From: Rahnella aquatilis CIP 78.65 = ATCC 33071
GTDB lineage: Bacteria > Pseudomonadota > Gammaproteobacteria > Enterobacterales > Enterobacteriaceae
Assembly (NCBI RefSeq): GCF_000241955.1
Contig: NC_016818.1
Span: 4,797,102 to 4,861,101 of the forward strand
Length of the DNA: 64,000 bases
Direction of reading: 5' to 3'
In this document: piece by piece, positions 1-9,755 of the stretch
Numbering within the stretch: position 1 is the first letter of the stretch
Layout: the number at the start of each line of letters is the position of its first letter
Notes under the pieces: model-generated
Databases searched by the model: none
Told to the model about the DNA's origin: nothing
What the model saw: the letters and a program-made list of their open reading frames with translations, nothing else
Position numbers and translations under genes: made by a program

Positions 1-698
1 GCCAGGAACAATTACAGCACGCTCAACAGGTTGCCGCGCGTGATTTGATCCGCGGGCTGGCGCATGAAATTAAGAATCCGCTCGGCGGATTGCGTGGCGC
101 CGCACAATTATTATCCAGAGCGCTGCCTGATCCGGCCTTGCTGGAATATACGAAAGTCATTATTGAGCAGGCTGACCGTCTGCGTAATCTGGTCGACAGA
201 CTGCTGGGCCCGCAACGTCCGAGCCAGCATGTGACGCAAAGTATCCATCAGGTGGCGGAACGGGTGTGTCAACTGGTCTCGATGGAGAAGCCGGATAACG
301 TTCAGTTGGTGCGGGACTATGACCCGAGTCTGCCGGAACTGGCGCACGACCCTGATCAGATAGAACAAATTTTATTAAACATCACCCGCAACGCCTTGCA
401 GGCGCTGGGGCAGGAAGGCGGCACAATTACATTACGCACCCGTACAGCTTTCCAGATTACGTTACACGGCGTGCGTTATCGTCTGGTGGCCCGTATCGAT
501 ATTGAAGACGATGGCCCCGGCGTACCGGCGCATTTGCAGGACACCCTTTTTTACCCCATGGTCAGTGGCCGCGAAGGGGGCACCGGTTTGGGCCTGTCCA
601 TCGCGCGCAGTTTGATTGATCAGCATTCGGGTAAAGTTGAATTTAACAGTTGGCCAGGACATACCGAATTCTCGGTATTCCTGCCTATTCGCCAGTGA
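1..698 (+). CDS. glnL: Nitrogen sensor histidine kinase NtrB (3' part)
   Basis: Sensor kinase/phosphatase of the nitrogen two-component system. It phosphorylates NtrC when nitrogen is limiting and, with PII, dephosphorylates it when nitrogen is plentiful; it acts in the cytoplasm. The reading frame is open from base 3, so the gene enters from the left edge. About 231 residues are visible of the roughly 350 usual for the family, so the N-terminal PAS domain lies outside. Visible are the H-box HEIKNPLGG with the phospho-accepting histidine, the N-box [10 protein letters not shown], the DDGPGVP box and the [12 protein letters not shown] box of the ATPase domain. The glnG start follows 7 bases after the stop, as in the usual glnALG operon. 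Confidence 0.97.
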   Translation, partial: QEQLQHAQQVAARDLIRGLAHEIKNPLGGLRGAAQLLSRALPDPALLEYTKVIIEQADRLRNLVDRLLGPQRPSQHVTQSIHQVAERVCQLVSMEKPDNVQLVRDYDPSLPELAHDPDQIEQILLNITRNALQALGQEGGTITLRTRTAFQITLHGVRYRLVARIDIEDDGPGVPAHLQDTLFYPMVSGREGGTGLGLSIARSLIDQHSGKVEFNSWPGHTEFSVFLPIRQ

Positions 699-705
699 GG
701 TTCTT

Positions 706-2118
706 ATGCAACGAGGGATAGTCTGGATCGTCGATGACGATAGCTCCATCCGCTGGGTACTTGAACGTGCGCTCACTGGAGCCGGTTTAACGTGCACCAC
801 CTTTGACAGCGGCAATGAAGTGCTTGATGCCATTGCGACTCAAACCCCTGACGTTTTGTTATCAGATATCCGTATGCCGGGAATGGACGGTTTAGCGCTG
901 TTAAAGCAAATTAAACAACGCCACCCGATGCTTCCGGTCATCATAATGACAGCGCACTCCGATCTGGATGCTGCAGTCAGCGCCTATCAGCAAGGTGCGT
1001 TTGATTATCTGCCAAAACCATTCGACATTGACGAAGCCGTTGCACTGGTTGAACGTGCTATCAGTCATTATCAGGAACAACAGCAACCGGCACGCAGCCA
1101 GCCTGCAAGTGGCCCGACCGCAGACATTATTGGCGAAGCGCCCGCTATGCAGGACGTATTCCGCATCATCGGCCGTTTGTCCCGTTCTTCAATCAGCGTG
1201 CTGATTAACGGGGAATCCGGTACCGGTAAAGAGCTGGTCGCTCATGCCTTACATCGCCACAGCCCGCGCGCTAAATCGCCCTTTATCGCGCTGAATATGG
1301 CCGCTATCCCGAAAGACCTGATCGAGTCCGAATTATTTGGCCACGAGAAAGGGGCGTTTACCGGCGCCAACACCGTCCGTCAGGGACGTTTTGAGCAGGC
1401 CGATAACGGCACGCTCTTCCTCGATGAAATCGGTGATATGCCGCTCGATGTGCAAACCCGTCTTCTGCGCGTGCTGGCAGATGGTCAGTTTTATCGTGTG
1501 GGGGGTTATGCGCCGGTGAAAGTGGACGTGCGTATTATCGCCGCGACTCACCAGAATCTGGAGTTACGGGTTCAGGAAGGGAAATTCCGCGAGGATTTAT
1601 TTCACCGCCTGAACGTTATCCGCGTCCATCTGCCGCCACTGCGTGAACGTCGTGAAGACATTCCGCGTCTGGCGCGTTATTTCCTGCAAGTGGCGGCCAA
1701 AGAGCTGGGTGTGGAAGCGAAAAATCTGCATCCGGAAACGGAAACGGCACTGACGCGATTGCCATGGCAGGGCAACGTGCGACAACTGGAAAACACCTGC
1801 CGCTGGCTCACCGTCATGGCGGCGGGTCAGGAAGTGCTGATCCAGGATTTACCCAGCGAACTGTTTGAAACCTCTGCCCCGGAAACCGCGGGTCAAAGTC
1901 TGCCCGACAGCTGGGCGACATTGCTGGCACAATGGGCGGACCGCGCGCTGCGTTCCGGTCATCAAAACCTGCTGTCAGAAGCGCAACCTGAAATGGAACG
2001 TACGTTACTGACCACGGCGCTGCGCCATACTCAGGGGCATAAACAGGAAGCTGCACGGTTGCTGGGCTGGGGACGAAATACCCTGACCCGCAAACTGAAA
2101 GAACTGGGCATGGAATAA
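706..2118 (+). CDS. glnG: Nitrogen regulator NtrC, sigma-54 activator
   Basis: Response regulator that activates sigma-54 promoters of nitrogen-assimilation genes when phosphorylated by NtrB. The 470 residues match the usual length (469 in E. coli). It has a receiver domain (about 1-120, phospho-acceptor D54 in SDIRMPGMDG), an AAA+ domain with Walker A GESGTGKE, the sigma-54 contact loop GAFTGA and Walker B LFLDEIGD, and a Fis-type helix-turn-helix at the C-terminus (EAARLLGWGRNTLTRKL). A longer in-frame start at 616 would overlap glnL; I chose ATG 706 because it begins MQRGIVWIVDDD at the receiver domain and follows the RBS-like GAGG. A hairpin terminator follows directly. Confidence 0.98.
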   Translation: MQRGIVWIVDDDSSIRWVLERALTGAGLTCTTFDSGNEVLDAIATQTPDVLLSDIRMPGMDGLALLKQIKQRHPMLPVIIMTAHSDLDAAVSAYQQGAFDYLPKPFDIDEAVALVERAISHYQEQQQPARSQPASGPTADIIGEAPAMQDVFRIIGRLSRSSISVLINGESGTGKELVAHALHRHSPRAKSPFIALNMAAIPKDLIESELFGHEKGAFTGANTVRQGRFEQADNGTLFLDEIGDMPLDVQTRLLRVLADGQFYRVGGYAPVKVDVRIIAATHQNLELRVQEGKFREDLFHRLNVIRVHLPPLRERREDIPRLARYFLQVAAKELGVEAKNLHPETETALTRLPWQGNVRQLENTCRWLTVMAAGQEVLIQDLPSELFETSAPETAGQSLPDSWATLLAQWADRALRSGHQNLLSEAQPEMERTLLTTALRHTQGHKQEAARLLGWGRNTLTRKLKELGME

Positions 2119-2136
2119 AAGTCCCTGCACCAGACA

Positions 2137-2166
2137 GCAAAACAGCCGCTCATGCGGCTGTTTTGC
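2137..2166. terminator. Bidirectional terminator between glnG and hemN
   Basis: A 12-bp perfect stem (gcaaaacagccg paired with cggctgttttgc) with a 6-base loop. The A-rich and T-rich arms let it serve both convergent genes. Confidence 0.85.
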
Positions 2167-2199
2167 TTTACTGCGAATAGATTTTTGCAGCGCAGGCTG

Positions 2200-3573
2200 T
2201 CAGATAACGCGGGAGAATTGTTGCTGGCGCACCTGACGGCGCAGATAAATATCAAAGCACATGCAGATATTACGGATCAGCAAACGCCCGCGCGGCGTCA
2301 CCTGAATATGCGCGTCGCTCACCTCAACCAGCCCGTCTTCAACCAGCGGCTTCAGCAGCACCAGATCATCAGCAAAATAGTCGGTAAAACGGATGTCGTA
2401 ACGCTGTTCGATATCGGCAAAATTCAGCTCAAAATGGCAGATCAGCGATTTAATGACGTCACGACGCAGGCAGTCATCATTGGTCATTTCCAGACCGCGC
2501 CATAACGCATGTCCCTGCCCTTTCACCCGATCGTAATAGGTTTTGAGATCTTTCTCGTTCTGCGCATAGGTATCGCCAAGCATGCTGATGGCCGAAACAC
2601 CCATGCCGAGCAAATCGCTGTCGCCCTGCGTGGTGTAGCCCTGGAAATTACGGTGCAGTTTGCCTTCGCGCTGGGCAATTGCCAGTTCATCATCAGGGCG
2701 GGCAAAGTGGTCCATCCCGATAAAGCGATAGCCGGAACCGGTCAGCGAAGCGATGGTTTCCTGCAGAATTTTCAGTTTCTCTTCTGCGCCAGGCAAATCG
2801 GCATCTTTGATTTTGCGCTGAGCAGCGAACAATTTTGGCATATGCGCATAATTGAACACACTCAGACGATCAGGATTCAGCTCTGCCACACGCTGCAGCG
2901 TGTAGGCAAAACTTTCTGCCGTCTGTTTCGGCAGACCGTAAATCAGGTCGATATTGGTCGAGTTGAAACCCAGCGCACGGGCGCGTTCAATCAGGGCAAA
3001 GATGAAGTCTTCATCCTGCTCACGGTTAACCAGACGCTGCACTTCTTTGTTGAAATCCTGCACACCCATACTCAGGCGGTTAAAACCTTCGCTACGCAGA
3101 TGATCGAGCACATTAAGCTCGATTTCACGTGGATCCACCTCCAGAGACATTTCTGCGTCGGGCAGGATATCAAAGTGTGCCCGCAGAAGGCCCATCAGAC
3201 GGCTTATCTGGGCTTTATTCAGGTAAGTCGGCGTACCACCGCCCCAATGCAGCTGACTGACCTGACGGCCTTTAAAGAGCGGTGCACGGTGGCTGATCTC
3301 TTTTTCAAGCACGGTGAGGTATTCTTCGGCTTTATGCTGCTGGCGGGTCACCAGTTTATTGCAGCCGCAGAAGTAGCAGAGCTTATGGCAGAAAGGAATG
3401 TGCACATACAATGAGAGCGAGCGGGCCGGATAACGGGCGGCCGCCTTTTCGAAAGCGGTATTGTCGTAGCTTTCACTGAACTCAAGTGCTGTTGGATAGG
3501 ATGTGTATCGCGGACCCGAATAATTGTATTTCTGGATCAGCGCTAAATCCCAGACGGTAGTCTGTTCTGACAT
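2200..3573 (-). CDS. hemN: Oxygen-independent coproporphyrinogen III dehydrogenase
   Basis: Radical-SAM enzyme that decarboxylates two propionate side chains of coproporphyrinogen III to give protoporphyrinogen IX in anaerobic haem synthesis; cytoplasmic. It has 457 residues, the family length. The N-terminus contains the radical-SAM cluster motif C62-x3-C66-x2-C69 in HIPFCHKLCYFCGC, followed by the GGGTPTYL SAM-binding glycine motif and the HemN C-terminal domain. The ATG at 3573 has a strong Shine-Dalgarno sequence (ggaaggag) that overlaps the end of the small upstream ORF, so the gene is probably translated from a yihI-ORF-hemN message. Confidence 0.97.
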   Translation of the reverse strand: MSEQTTVWDLALIQKYNYSGPRYTSYPTALEFSESYDNTAFEKAAARYPARSLSLYVHIPFCHKLCYFCGCNKLVTRQQHKAEEYLTVLEKEISHRAPLFKGRQVSQLHWGGGTPTYLNKAQISRLMGLLRAHFDILPDAEMSLEVDPREIELNVLDHLRSEGFNRLSMGVQDFNKEVQRLVNREQDEDFIFALIERARALGFNSTNIDLIYGLPKQTAESFAYTLQRVAELNPDRLSVFNYAHMPKLFAAQRKIKDADLPGAEEKLKILQETIASLTGSGYRFIGMDHFARPDDELAIAQREGKLHRNFQGYTTQGDSDLLGMGVSAISMLGDTYAQNEKDLKTYYDRVKGQGHALWRGLEMTNDDCLRRDVIKSLICHFELNFADIEQRYDIRFTDYFADDLVLLKPLVEDGLVEVSDAHIQVTPRGRLLIRNICMCFDIYLRRQVRQQQFSRVI

Positions 3574-3580
3574 GGGTGAC

Positions 3581-3757
3581 TTACTCCTTCCGGCGTCGGA
3601 TGCTGCCGGTTCGCCTTACAGGCAGGCTTTTGGCCTGCCGTGCAAAGGTCGCTCTGCGCAAACGTGCTCTGGTTTTCGATAACCGGCGTAGTTTACCGAA
3701 TAACCAAAGCAGATAACATGCAAAGAGTAAGGCTATTGCCGGGATGACCCAGCGCAT
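3581..3757 (-). CDS. Small putative membrane protein between yihI and hemN
   Basis: A 58-residue ORF: ATG at 3757, stop at 3581-3583. It starts 3 bases after the yihI stop codon, and its last codons provide the hemN Shine-Dalgarno sequence. The first 20 or so residues (MRWVIPAIALLFACYLLWLF) form one hydrophobic helix and the rest is very basic (many R and K), which suggests a single-pass inner-membrane protein with a cytoplasmic tail. From memory, related genera and Vibrio carry a longer DUF2489-type membrane protein at this position, so this could be a short or decayed version. I do not know its function. The tight spacing on both sides is the main support that it is expressed. Confidence 0.55.
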   Translation of the reverse strand: MRWVIPAIALLFACYLLWLFGKLRRLSKTRARLRRATFARQAKSLPVRRTGSIRRRKE

Positions 3758-3760
3758 GGC

Positions 3761-4312
3761 TTAGAAACCGTCTTTTGGGTTTCCGCGCTTAAGCAGCTGC
3801 ATCATGTCTTCGTTCTTCACTTCTTCTTCGTCATCTTCATCTTCGCCGAGTTCAATGCCAAGGATTTCCATCAGCACGTCAATGCGATCCAACGTCTGAT
3901 CAACATAAGCCTGATCTTCTGCGCTCAATGCTTTGCCATCGTCGATGAGATCCAGCAAGGAATCCAGACGCTCATCATTTTCGAGTAACGTCAGCTCTTC
4001 TTCCGGTGTCATCTTCGGTTTTGCATCTTGCTTAGGCTGTGCGGCTTTCTTCGCTTTCGCTGCATTGTTCGTGACGGTCTCAACGATCAATGGCACGGCT
4101 TTTTTGCTGCCGATACGCGGATCGGCTTTTTTCGCGCCTGCGCCACTTTGGTTCTGAGCCGCATCAGGATTTGCGCGTGAGCCTGCTTTATGGCCACGGC
4201 GCTTGTTATCACGCTTGCGTTCGCGCGCTTCGATATCAAGCTCGACACGACTTTTCTTCTTCGTTTTAGCTGTCGCGGTATTGGCGCGCGGTGCTTTCGC
4301 TGGCTGTTTCAT
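3761..4312 (-). CDS. yihI: Der GTPase-activating protein YihI
   Basis: Modulates ribosome assembly by stimulating the GTPase Der (EngA). It has 183 residues, close to the usual 169-190. The N-terminal half is disordered and very basic ([19 protein letters not shown], then RRGHKAGSR). The C-terminal half is acidic with two helices ([14 protein letters not shown]) and ends in a DEDDEEEV stretch; this charge split is typical of the family. It is the first gene of a presumed yihI-ORF-hemN unit and lies downstream of the CsrC-like RNA, as in E. coli. Confidence 0.95.
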   Translation of the reverse strand: MKQPAKAPRANTATAKTKKKSRVELDIEARERKRDNKRRGHKAGSRANPDAAQNQSGAGAKKADPRIGSKKAVPLIVETVTNNAAKAKKAAQPKQDAKPKMTPEEELTLLENDERLDSLLDLIDDGKALSAEDQAYVDQTLDRIDVLMEILGIELGEDEDDEEEVKNEDMMQLLKRGNPKDGF

Positions 4313-4379
4313 GGCATCTGCTCTTAGGTGTGTACATTTAGTATAGATTTGCGGCGGAATCTAGCAGAAAGCGGACAAA

Positions 4380-4590
4380 GAAAAAAGGCAGCAAGGTAAC
4401 CTTGCTGCCTTTTTCTTTCCTTCCTCAGAAGGATATTCATTAAACACTTTCCCTGTATAGCATCAACTTCCCGGTTTTTCCTTTGCCTTTCAGGGCCTCC
4501 GGCTCCGTTCATCCTTAAATCGCGATGCATTTCCCGTGATCCGTGAATGCAATTTTTGTCCGTATTTCCCTTCTTGCCTTCATCGCGTAA
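4380..4590 (-). ncRNA. csrC: CsrC-type sRNA (CsrA-sequestering)
   Basis: The interval between yihI and the divergent yihA is where E. coli encodes CsrC, on the same strand as yihI. Reading the minus strand, I count 12 GGA trinucleotides between 4569 and 4418, several of them in A-rich GGAA or GGGAA contexts, far more than chance for about 150 bases. The RNA would end at a perfect hairpin (ggcagcaagg paired with ccttgctgcc) followed by T6. A candidate promoter reads TTGAGC-16 bp-TAAAGT, placing the 5' end near 4588-4590. The expected role is to titrate the translational regulator CsrA. The 5' end is estimated; primary sequence is not conserved in this family, so the call rests on synteny, GGA density and the terminator. 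Confidence 0.75.
4381..4414. terminator. Terminator of the CsrC-like RNA
   Basis: The 10-bp inverted repeat at 4387-4409 (ggcagcaagg, loop taa, ccttgctgcc) is flanked by A6 on the left and T5 on the right. On the minus strand it ends the CsrC-like transcript. Confidence 0.85.
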
Positions 4591-4892
4591 GAATCACTTT
4601 ACCCGACTGACACAAAGGCTCAAGATATCCACCAGCCGTATTAAGGGTTCAAAGAACGCATTAATTTTATCTTGTTGAAATGTAATAGAATTAAAAAATA
4701 CGGCCAGAAAACAAGCGAAATAACCCGCATCATGAATAGCAAATGTCTTACATCATGAAGGCAATTTTCCCCCGCCTTCATCTCTGTGGTCCCTTCGCCT
4801 CATCATTCGGATTTTAAAAACACGAACACATCCCGGCTCAGTTGCAGTTATAATCGCCAGCCAGATACTCATGCCTCACGGAGACGCACGTT
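4591..4892. promoter_or_regulatory. Divergent control region for csrC and yihA
   Basis: There is no gene here. For the minus-strand RNA I see TTGAGC and TAAAGT boxes at about 4600-4628, and further upstream a half-site resembling the UvrY (BarA/UvrY) motif, tgtaagaca on the minus strand near 4743-4752. In E. coli that regulator activates csrC from a distant site. On the plus strand a TATAAT-like tataat at 4849-4854 precedes yihA. All are visual matches only. Confidence 0.4.
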
Positions 4893-5543
4893 TTGACCAG
4901 CCAAATTTACAACTATCATATGACCCATTTCGTCATGAGCGCCCCGGATATCCGGCATCTGCCATCTGACGCAGGCATTGAAGTCGCATTTGCTGGTCGT
5001 TCAAACGCCGGCAAATCCAGTGCGCTGAATACCCTCACTCAGCAGAAAAGCCTCGCACGTACCAGTAAAACACCGGGACGTACCCAGCTTATCAATCTGT
5101 TCGAAGTGAAACCGGGCATCCGTCTGGTCGACTTACCGGGCTATGGCTACGCAGAAGTGCCGGAAGAAATGAAGCGTAAATGGCAGCGCGCTCTGGGCGA
5201 ATATCTGCAAATGCGCAACTCCCTGAAAGGTCTGGTTGTGCTGATGGATATTCGCCATCCGCTTAAAGATCTCGATCACCAGATGATTCAATGGGCCGTT
5301 GATGTGGGTACGCCGGTCATGTTGCTGCTGACTAAAGCAGACAAACTGGCTTCAGGCGCACGTCAGGCGCAAATCAAAATGGTCCGTGAAGCGGTGAAAG
5401 AATTCATGGGTGATATTCAGGTAGAAGCGTTTTCCTCCCCGAAGAAAATGGGCGTGGATAAACTGAGTGACAAACTGAACACCTGGTTCAGCGAAATCCC
5501 ACCGGAAGTGCTGGAAGAAGAGCTTTCTGACGAAGGCGAATAA
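4893..5543 (+). CDS. yihA: Ribosome biogenesis GTPase YihA/EngB
   Basis: Essential TRAFAC GTPase (EngB/YsxC family) needed for late 50S assembly. It has 216 residues, against 210 in E. coli. G1 is GRSNAGKS (35-42), the switch I threonine lies in TPGRTQ, G3 is DLPGYG, G4 is TKAD and G5 falls in the SSPKK region. The C-terminus is acidic. I chose TTG 4893 because it aligns with the family N-terminus, with GGAG about 9 bases upstream. An ATG at 4920 ([10 protein letters not shown]) is a possible alternative and would remove only nine residues. A terminator follows. Confidence 0.96.
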   Translation: MTSQIYNYHMTHFVMSAPDIRHLPSDAGIEVAFAGRSNAGKSSALNTLTQQKSLARTSKTPGRTQLINLFEVKPGIRLVDLPGYGYAEVPEEMKRKWQRALGEYLQMRNSLKGLVVLMDIRHPLKDLDHQMIQWAVDVGTPVMLLLTKADKLASGARQAQIKMVREAVKEFMGDIQVEAFSSPKKMGVDKLSDKLNTWFSEIPPEVLEEELSDEGE

Positions 5544-5580
5544 TAGCGCTCCCGTAACGGGAAGTGTAAGTAAAGAACAG

Positions 5581-5611
5581 AAAGGGGTGACCGTCAGGTC
5601 GCCCTTTTTTA
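5581..5611 (+). terminator. Terminator after yihA
   Basis: Stem gggtgacc paired with ggtcgccc (one G-U pair), 4-base loop gtca, then T6. Confidence 0.85.
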
Positions 5612-5651
5612 TGGGTATATTTTATGGACATAACCCTATGAAAAACGCAAT

Positions 5652-5759
5652 AAAAAACGCCCCAGACATAAATGCCTGGGGCGGCTAAAATATTCAGCCA
5701 AATCCGATTACGTGAAGTAAAAGGTCTGAAAGATAGAACATCTTACCTCTGTACCCTAC
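5652..5759 (-). ncRNA. spf: Spot 42 RNA
   Basis: The minus strand from 5759 reads GTAGGGTACAGAGGTAAGAT and continues almost identically to E. coli Spot 42, ending in a GCCCCAG/CTGGGGC hairpin followed by T6. Length is about 108 bases (109 in E. coli), and the position between polA and yihA is also conserved. Spot 42 is an Hfq-dependent sRNA that base-pairs with mRNAs for secondary carbon metabolism (galK and others) and is repressed by CRP-cAMP. Only the terminator loop differs visibly from the E. coli sequence. Confidence 0.97.
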
Positions 5760-5905
5760 GAGAGAAACTTTACCCTATTTTCTGACGGGGAAAAAGAACT
5801 TTTTGTAGTTTACTTACACAAAAATCGCGGATTATGCGATCACTCTCATGGTATGAGCCCATGATCCTGTAGCTTAATTACAAAAAAAGCTTAATAACTA
5901 TTCAC
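5760..5905. promoter_or_regulatory. spf promoter region and polA 3' flank
   Basis: Upstream of Spot 42 (minus strand) a TAAAGT box sits 8-13 bases before the 5' end. A tgatcgcat segment at about 5837-5845 resembles one half of a CRP site, as expected for spf, but I cannot find a convincing full palindrome. I see no clear terminator for polA here. Confidence 0.35.
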
Positions 5906-8698
5906 TTAGTGTGCCTGATCCCAGTTTTCGCCGGTACCCACATCCACTTTCAGCGGAACAGCCAGCTTCATGCTTGCTTCCATCAGAGTGCGGATTTTCT
6001 CGCTTGCTGCTTCAACGTCATCTTTATGCACTTCAAACACCAGTTCATCGTGTACCTGCATGATAATGCGGACACGCGGCGCATCCGGTTGTTTCAGCCA
6101 GTCAGCGACGCTGATCATTGCTCGCTTGATGATATCCGCTGCCGTTCCCTGCATCGGGGCGTTGATTGCTGCACGCTCAGCACCTTTGCGGCGCATGGCA
6201 TTGCTGGATTTAATGTCCGGCAGATACAGACGGCGACCGTCCAGCGTTTCAACATAACCCTGTTCAGAAGCCTGAGCACGGGTACGCTCCATGTATTCCA
6301 GCACGCCCGGATAGCGCTCAAAATACAAATCCATATAACGCTGGGATTCTTTGCGCGGGATATTCAACTGGCGTGATAAACCAAAGGCACTCATGCCGTA
6401 AATCAGGCCAAAGTTAATCGCTTTTGCGCTACGGCGCTGTTCGCCAGTCACGCTGTCGAGTGGCGTACCGAAGACTTCAGAGGCTGTCGCACGGTGGATA
6501 TCTTTACCCTCAGCAAACGCTTTCAGCAAACCTTCATCTTTCGATAAATGCGCCATAATACGCAGTTCAATTTGTGAGTAATCCGCAGCCAGAATGAGGT
6601 AATCTTTTGGTGCAATAAACGCCTGGCGGATACGGCGGCCTTCGTCATTACGCACCGGAATGTTTTGCAGGTTTGGATCGCTGGAAGACAGACGCCCGGT
6701 GGCCGTCACAGCCTGGTGATAAGACGTATGAACGCGCCCGGACTGCGGATTGATCATCAATGGCAGTTTGTCGGTATAAGTCGATTTCAGTTTTGCCAGA
6801 CCACGATATTCAAGAATGACTTTTGGCAGCGGATAATCCAGAGCCAGCTCAGCCAAAACTTCTTCATTGGTTGACGGGGCGCCACCCGGCGTTTTCTTCA
6901 GGATCGGTAATTTCTGTTTTTCATACAGAATGGCCTGCAACTGTTTGGTCGAAGACAGGTTGAAAGGCTCTTCTGCCAGTTCATGCGCTTTGTTTTCGAG
7001 CTCATTCAGACGAATAGCCAGTTCTTTCGAATGGGCAGCGAGGATGTTCTGATCAATCAGAACACCGGTGCGTTCAATATGAGACAACACAGGCACCAGA
7101 GGCATTTCGATGTCCGTGAATACCGTCTTCAGGGATTCGCTTTGCGCAATACGAGGCCAAAGTGCCTGATGCAACTGCAACGTGACATCAGCATCTTCCG
7201 CCGCATACGGTGCCGCTTGCTCAAGTCCGATTTGATTGAAGGTCAGCTGGTTTTTACCTTTACCCGCGATCTCTTCAAAGCTGACGGTTTTATGGCCAAG
7301 ATAACGATCGGCCAGGCTGTCCATATCATGTCGGCCAGATACGCTGTCAAGCACATAGGATTCAAGCATGGTATCGAAGGCGATACCTTTTAATTCTATG
7401 TCATAACGCAGTAACACGCCCCGGTCGAACTTCAGGTTCTGACCGACTTTCCGCTGCTTTTCATCTTCGAGTAAAGGCTTCAGTTGTTTCAACACTTCAT
7501 CGCGATCCAACTGTACCGGCGCATCCAGGTAATCATGCGCAACAGGCAGATACGCCGCTTTACCCGCTTCCGTGGCGAAAGATAAACCGATGAGATTGGC
7601 AGTCAGCGTATCCAGACCATCCGTTTCTGTATCGAATGCAAACACATCCGACGCTTTCAGATAACCGATCCATTCATCAAGCGTCTCCTGATCCAAAATG
7701 GTGACGTAACCGTCCTGAGAAAGCTGGTTAGGTTCAACAGGCGCAGTGGTGGCCGATTCCTGAGCGGTAGCGCCTTTTTTCGCTTTACCCGAGGATTTTT
7801 TACCGCTCAGCCAGGTCCCGGATTCAACATCAGCCAGCCAGCGTTTGAATTCATAGCGACCAAATAACTGGTGAAGTTCATCCGCATTCGGTTCTGAAAC
7901 TGTCAGCTCTGCGCAGGTCAGATCCAGCTTAACGTCCGTTTTAATAGTCGCCAGCTGGTAAGAGAGATAAGCGACGTCTTTATTCTCAGCGAGTTTAGCC
8001 GCCATGGTTTTGGAACCACGAAAACTGAGCGTCGACACTTTATCAAGATCAGCATACAGAGCATCAAGACCGCCAATGCCCTGTAACAAAGCCTGTGCAG
8101 TTTTCTCGCCTACACCCGGCACGCCCGGGATGTTATCCGAGGAATCGCCCATCAAAGCGAGGAAATCAATGATCAGTGAAGGCGGAACACCGTATTTCTC
8201 GACAACTTCATCTGGCCCCAGAATCGTATTGTTCATGGTATTAATCAATGTCACGCCTGGGGTCACGAGCTGTGCCATATCCTTATCACCAGTGCTGATC
8301 AAAACAGCATGACCCGCCTGTTCAGCTTCAAGTGCCAGCGTACCAATCACGTCGTCCGCTTCTACACCAGAGACCACCAGCAAAGGCAGCCCCATTGCTT
8401 TGACCATTTGGTGAAGAGGTTCAATTTGAGAGCGCAGGTCGTCCGGCATCGGAGGACGGTGTGATTTGTACTGTTCGAAAAGTTCGTCACGGAAGGTTTT
8501 GCCTTTCGCGTCAAAAACCACAGCAACATGGCTTGGTGCGTATTGCAGCAATAAACTGCGCAACATGTTAAGCACACCGTACATCGCGCCGGTCGGTTCT
8601 CCCGCAGAGTTGGTCAGCGGAGGGAACGCATGATAAGCGCGATAAAGGTAAGACGAACCGTCTACCAGGATTAAGGGGTTTTCTGCTATCTGGGCCAT
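5906..8698 (-). CDS. polA: DNA polymerase I
   Basis: Repair and Okazaki-fragment-maturation polymerase with 5' nuclease, 3' exonuclease and polymerase activities. It has 930 residues (928 in E. coli). The 5' nuclease domain occupies about 1-290 ([29 protein letters not shown]). The 3'-5' exonuclease is at about 330-520, with the metal-binding FDTETDG. The family A polymerase domain follows: motif [10 protein letters not shown], motif [15 protein letters not shown], motif C VHDELVFE. Residues 300-320 are a lysine- and alanine-rich linker. All catalytic residues are present. It is a single-gene unit with a DnaA-box-like sequence upstream. Confidence 0.99.
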   Translation of the reverse strand: MAQIAENPLILVDGSSYLYRAYHAFPPLTNSAGEPTGAMYGVLNMLRSLLLQYAPSHVAVVFDAKGKTFRDELFEQYKSHRPPMPDDLRSQIEPLHQMVKAMGLPLLVVSGVEADDVIGTLALEAEQAGHAVLISTGDKDMAQLVTPGVTLINTMNNTILGPDEVVEKYGVPPSLIIDFLALMGDSSDNIPGVPGVGEKTAQALLQGIGGLDALYADLDKVSTLSFRGSKTMAAKLAENKDVAYLSYQLATIKTDVKLDLTCAELTVSEPNADELHQLFGRYEFKRWLADVESGTWLSGKKSSGKAKKGATAQESATTAPVEPNQLSQDGYVTILDQETLDEWIGYLKASDVFAFDTETDGLDTLTANLIGLSFATEAGKAAYLPVAHDYLDAPVQLDRDEVLKQLKPLLEDEKQRKVGQNLKFDRGVLLRYDIELKGIAFDTMLESYVLDSVSGRHDMDSLADRYLGHKTVSFEEIAGKGKNQLTFNQIGLEQAAPYAAEDADVTLQLHQALWPRIAQSESLKTVFTDIEMPLVPVLSHIERTGVLIDQNILAAHSKELAIRLNELENKAHELAEEPFNLSSTKQLQAILYEKQKLPILKKTPGGAPSTNEEVLAELALDYPLPKVILEYRGLAKLKSTYTDKLPLMINPQSGRVHTSYHQAVTATGRLSSSDPNLQNIPVRNDEGRRIRQAFIAPKDYLILAADYSQIELRIMAHLSKDEGLLKAFAEGKDIHRATASEVFGTPLDSVTGEQRRSAKAINFGLIYGMSAFGLSRQLNIPRKESQRYMDLYFERYPGVLEYMERTRAQASEQGYVETLDGRRLYLPDIKSSNAMRRKGAERAAINAPMQGTAADIIKRAMISVADWLKQPDAPRVRIIMQVHDELVFEVHKDDVEAASEKIRTLMEASMKLAVPLKVDVGTGENWDQAH

Positions 8699-9034
8699 AA
8701 CTCTTCTTTATTCGTGATCAGACATGCTCTAAGGATGCCATAGCCAGCGGGAAAGACGAACCTTGAGAGGGAAATTCATTGCGAAGTTGCGAGGGATCTC
8801 GAAGGATCATCCTGTGGATAACTTTGTGAATAGTTTTTATAGTAAATTATTATCTGACCATACCCAGCAAATACTTTACAATTTTAACTACTGGTTTCAT
8901 CAGGTTAACAGAGAGTCCTATGAAATAATCGTGTAATAGAAGCTTAATAGCTATTGTGGATAGTAATATTTACAGGAAATATTTCAGCCATGAATTATTT
9001 ATATTTCCCGAGTTAATCCCGAACTTTGTTAATT
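8699..9034. promoter_or_regulatory. polA upstream region with DnaA-box-like sites
   Basis: No gene is supported here. The region is AT-rich towards dsbA. A consensus DnaA box (TGTGGATAA, 8813-8821) and a one-mismatch copy (TGTGGATAG, 8955-8963) lie in the same orientation on the plus strand upstream of polA. I did not identify confident -35/-10 boxes for polA. Confidence 0.45.
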
Positions 9035-9070
9035 TTTTCAGAAAATATAACGCCAGCCTGAAGGCTGGCG
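9035..9070 (-). terminator. Terminator after dsbA
   Basis: An 8-bp perfect stem (cgccagcc/ggctggcg, loop tgaa) followed on the minus strand by a T-rich tract. It lies 17 bases beyond the dsbA stop. Confidence 0.8.
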
Positions 9071-9086
9071 CTGAGATCAGGGATTC

Positions 9087-9710
9087 TTATTTTTTCGTGG
9101 CTAAGAAATTGATCACATCAGAATATTGTTTGGCATAGATATCCTGTGAGCTGGTATCAAGCCCGTCATTTTTAACCATATATTTGCCGTTCACAAATAC
9201 AGAAGGAACGCCTTGCAGACCCAAATCAGCAGCTGCTTTTTCCTGCTGAACAACCAGTGATTTCACGACGAAGCTGTTAAGTGCAGCATCATAATCCTCG
9301 CCCTTCACGCCAGCCTGAATAAAGACTTTACGGATATCATCAGCATTTTGTACAGACTGTTGTTTTTGTACGGCATCAAACATCAACGGGCTGACTTTAT
9401 CTTCAACACCCAGAGCAATAGCCACAGCCCACGCCTGTGTTAGTTGTTTACCTAACGGGCCCAGAAATTCAACGTGGTATTTAGTATATTTCACATCTTT
9501 TGGCAGGTTCTTACGGATGCTGTCAGAAACATGCCAGACTTGTTCGAACTGATAGCAGTGCGGGCAATAAAATGAGAAAAACTCGAGTACCTGTGGCTCA
9601 TTAGCTACGGTTTTATCTAGAGTAACGTATTGCGCGCCATCAGAAAATTGCGCAGCAGATACACTGAAGGCCATAACCATACCAACCAGTGCCAGGAATA
9701 TCTTTTTCAT
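9087..9710 (-). CDS. dsbA: Periplasmic thiol:disulfide oxidase DsbA
   Basis: Introduces disulfide bonds into exported proteins in the periplasm and is reoxidised by DsbB. It has 207 residues (208 in E. coli). The signal peptide is [19 protein letters not shown], with predicted cleavage after residue 19. The active site is C49-P-H-C52 in the thioredoxin fold, and the cis-proline loop is GVPSVF. It lies 45 bases downstream of srkA on the same strand, matching the E. coli srkA-dsbA operon, in which the Cpx response can raise dsbA expression. Confidence 0.98.
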   Translation of the reverse strand: MKKIFLALVGMVMAFSVSAAQFSDGAQYVTLDKTVANEPQVLEFFSFYCPHCYQFEQVWHVSDSIRKNLPKDVKYTKYHVEFLGPLGKQLTQAWAVAIALGVEDKVSPLMFDAVQKQQSVQNADDIRKVFIQAGVKGEDYDAALNSFVVKSLVVQQEKAAADLGLQGVPSVFVNGKYMVKNDGLDTSSQDIYAKQYSDVINFLATKK

Positions 9711-9755
9711 ATAAAGCCTATCTCCATTAATTAAATTTCGAACGTTAATCGTGAC

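Noticed and set aside
2509..3414. A 301-codon ORF on the plus strand opposite hemN
   Set aside because: Antisense to a full-length HemN with intact catalytic motifs; no recognisable domain and no ribosome binding site.
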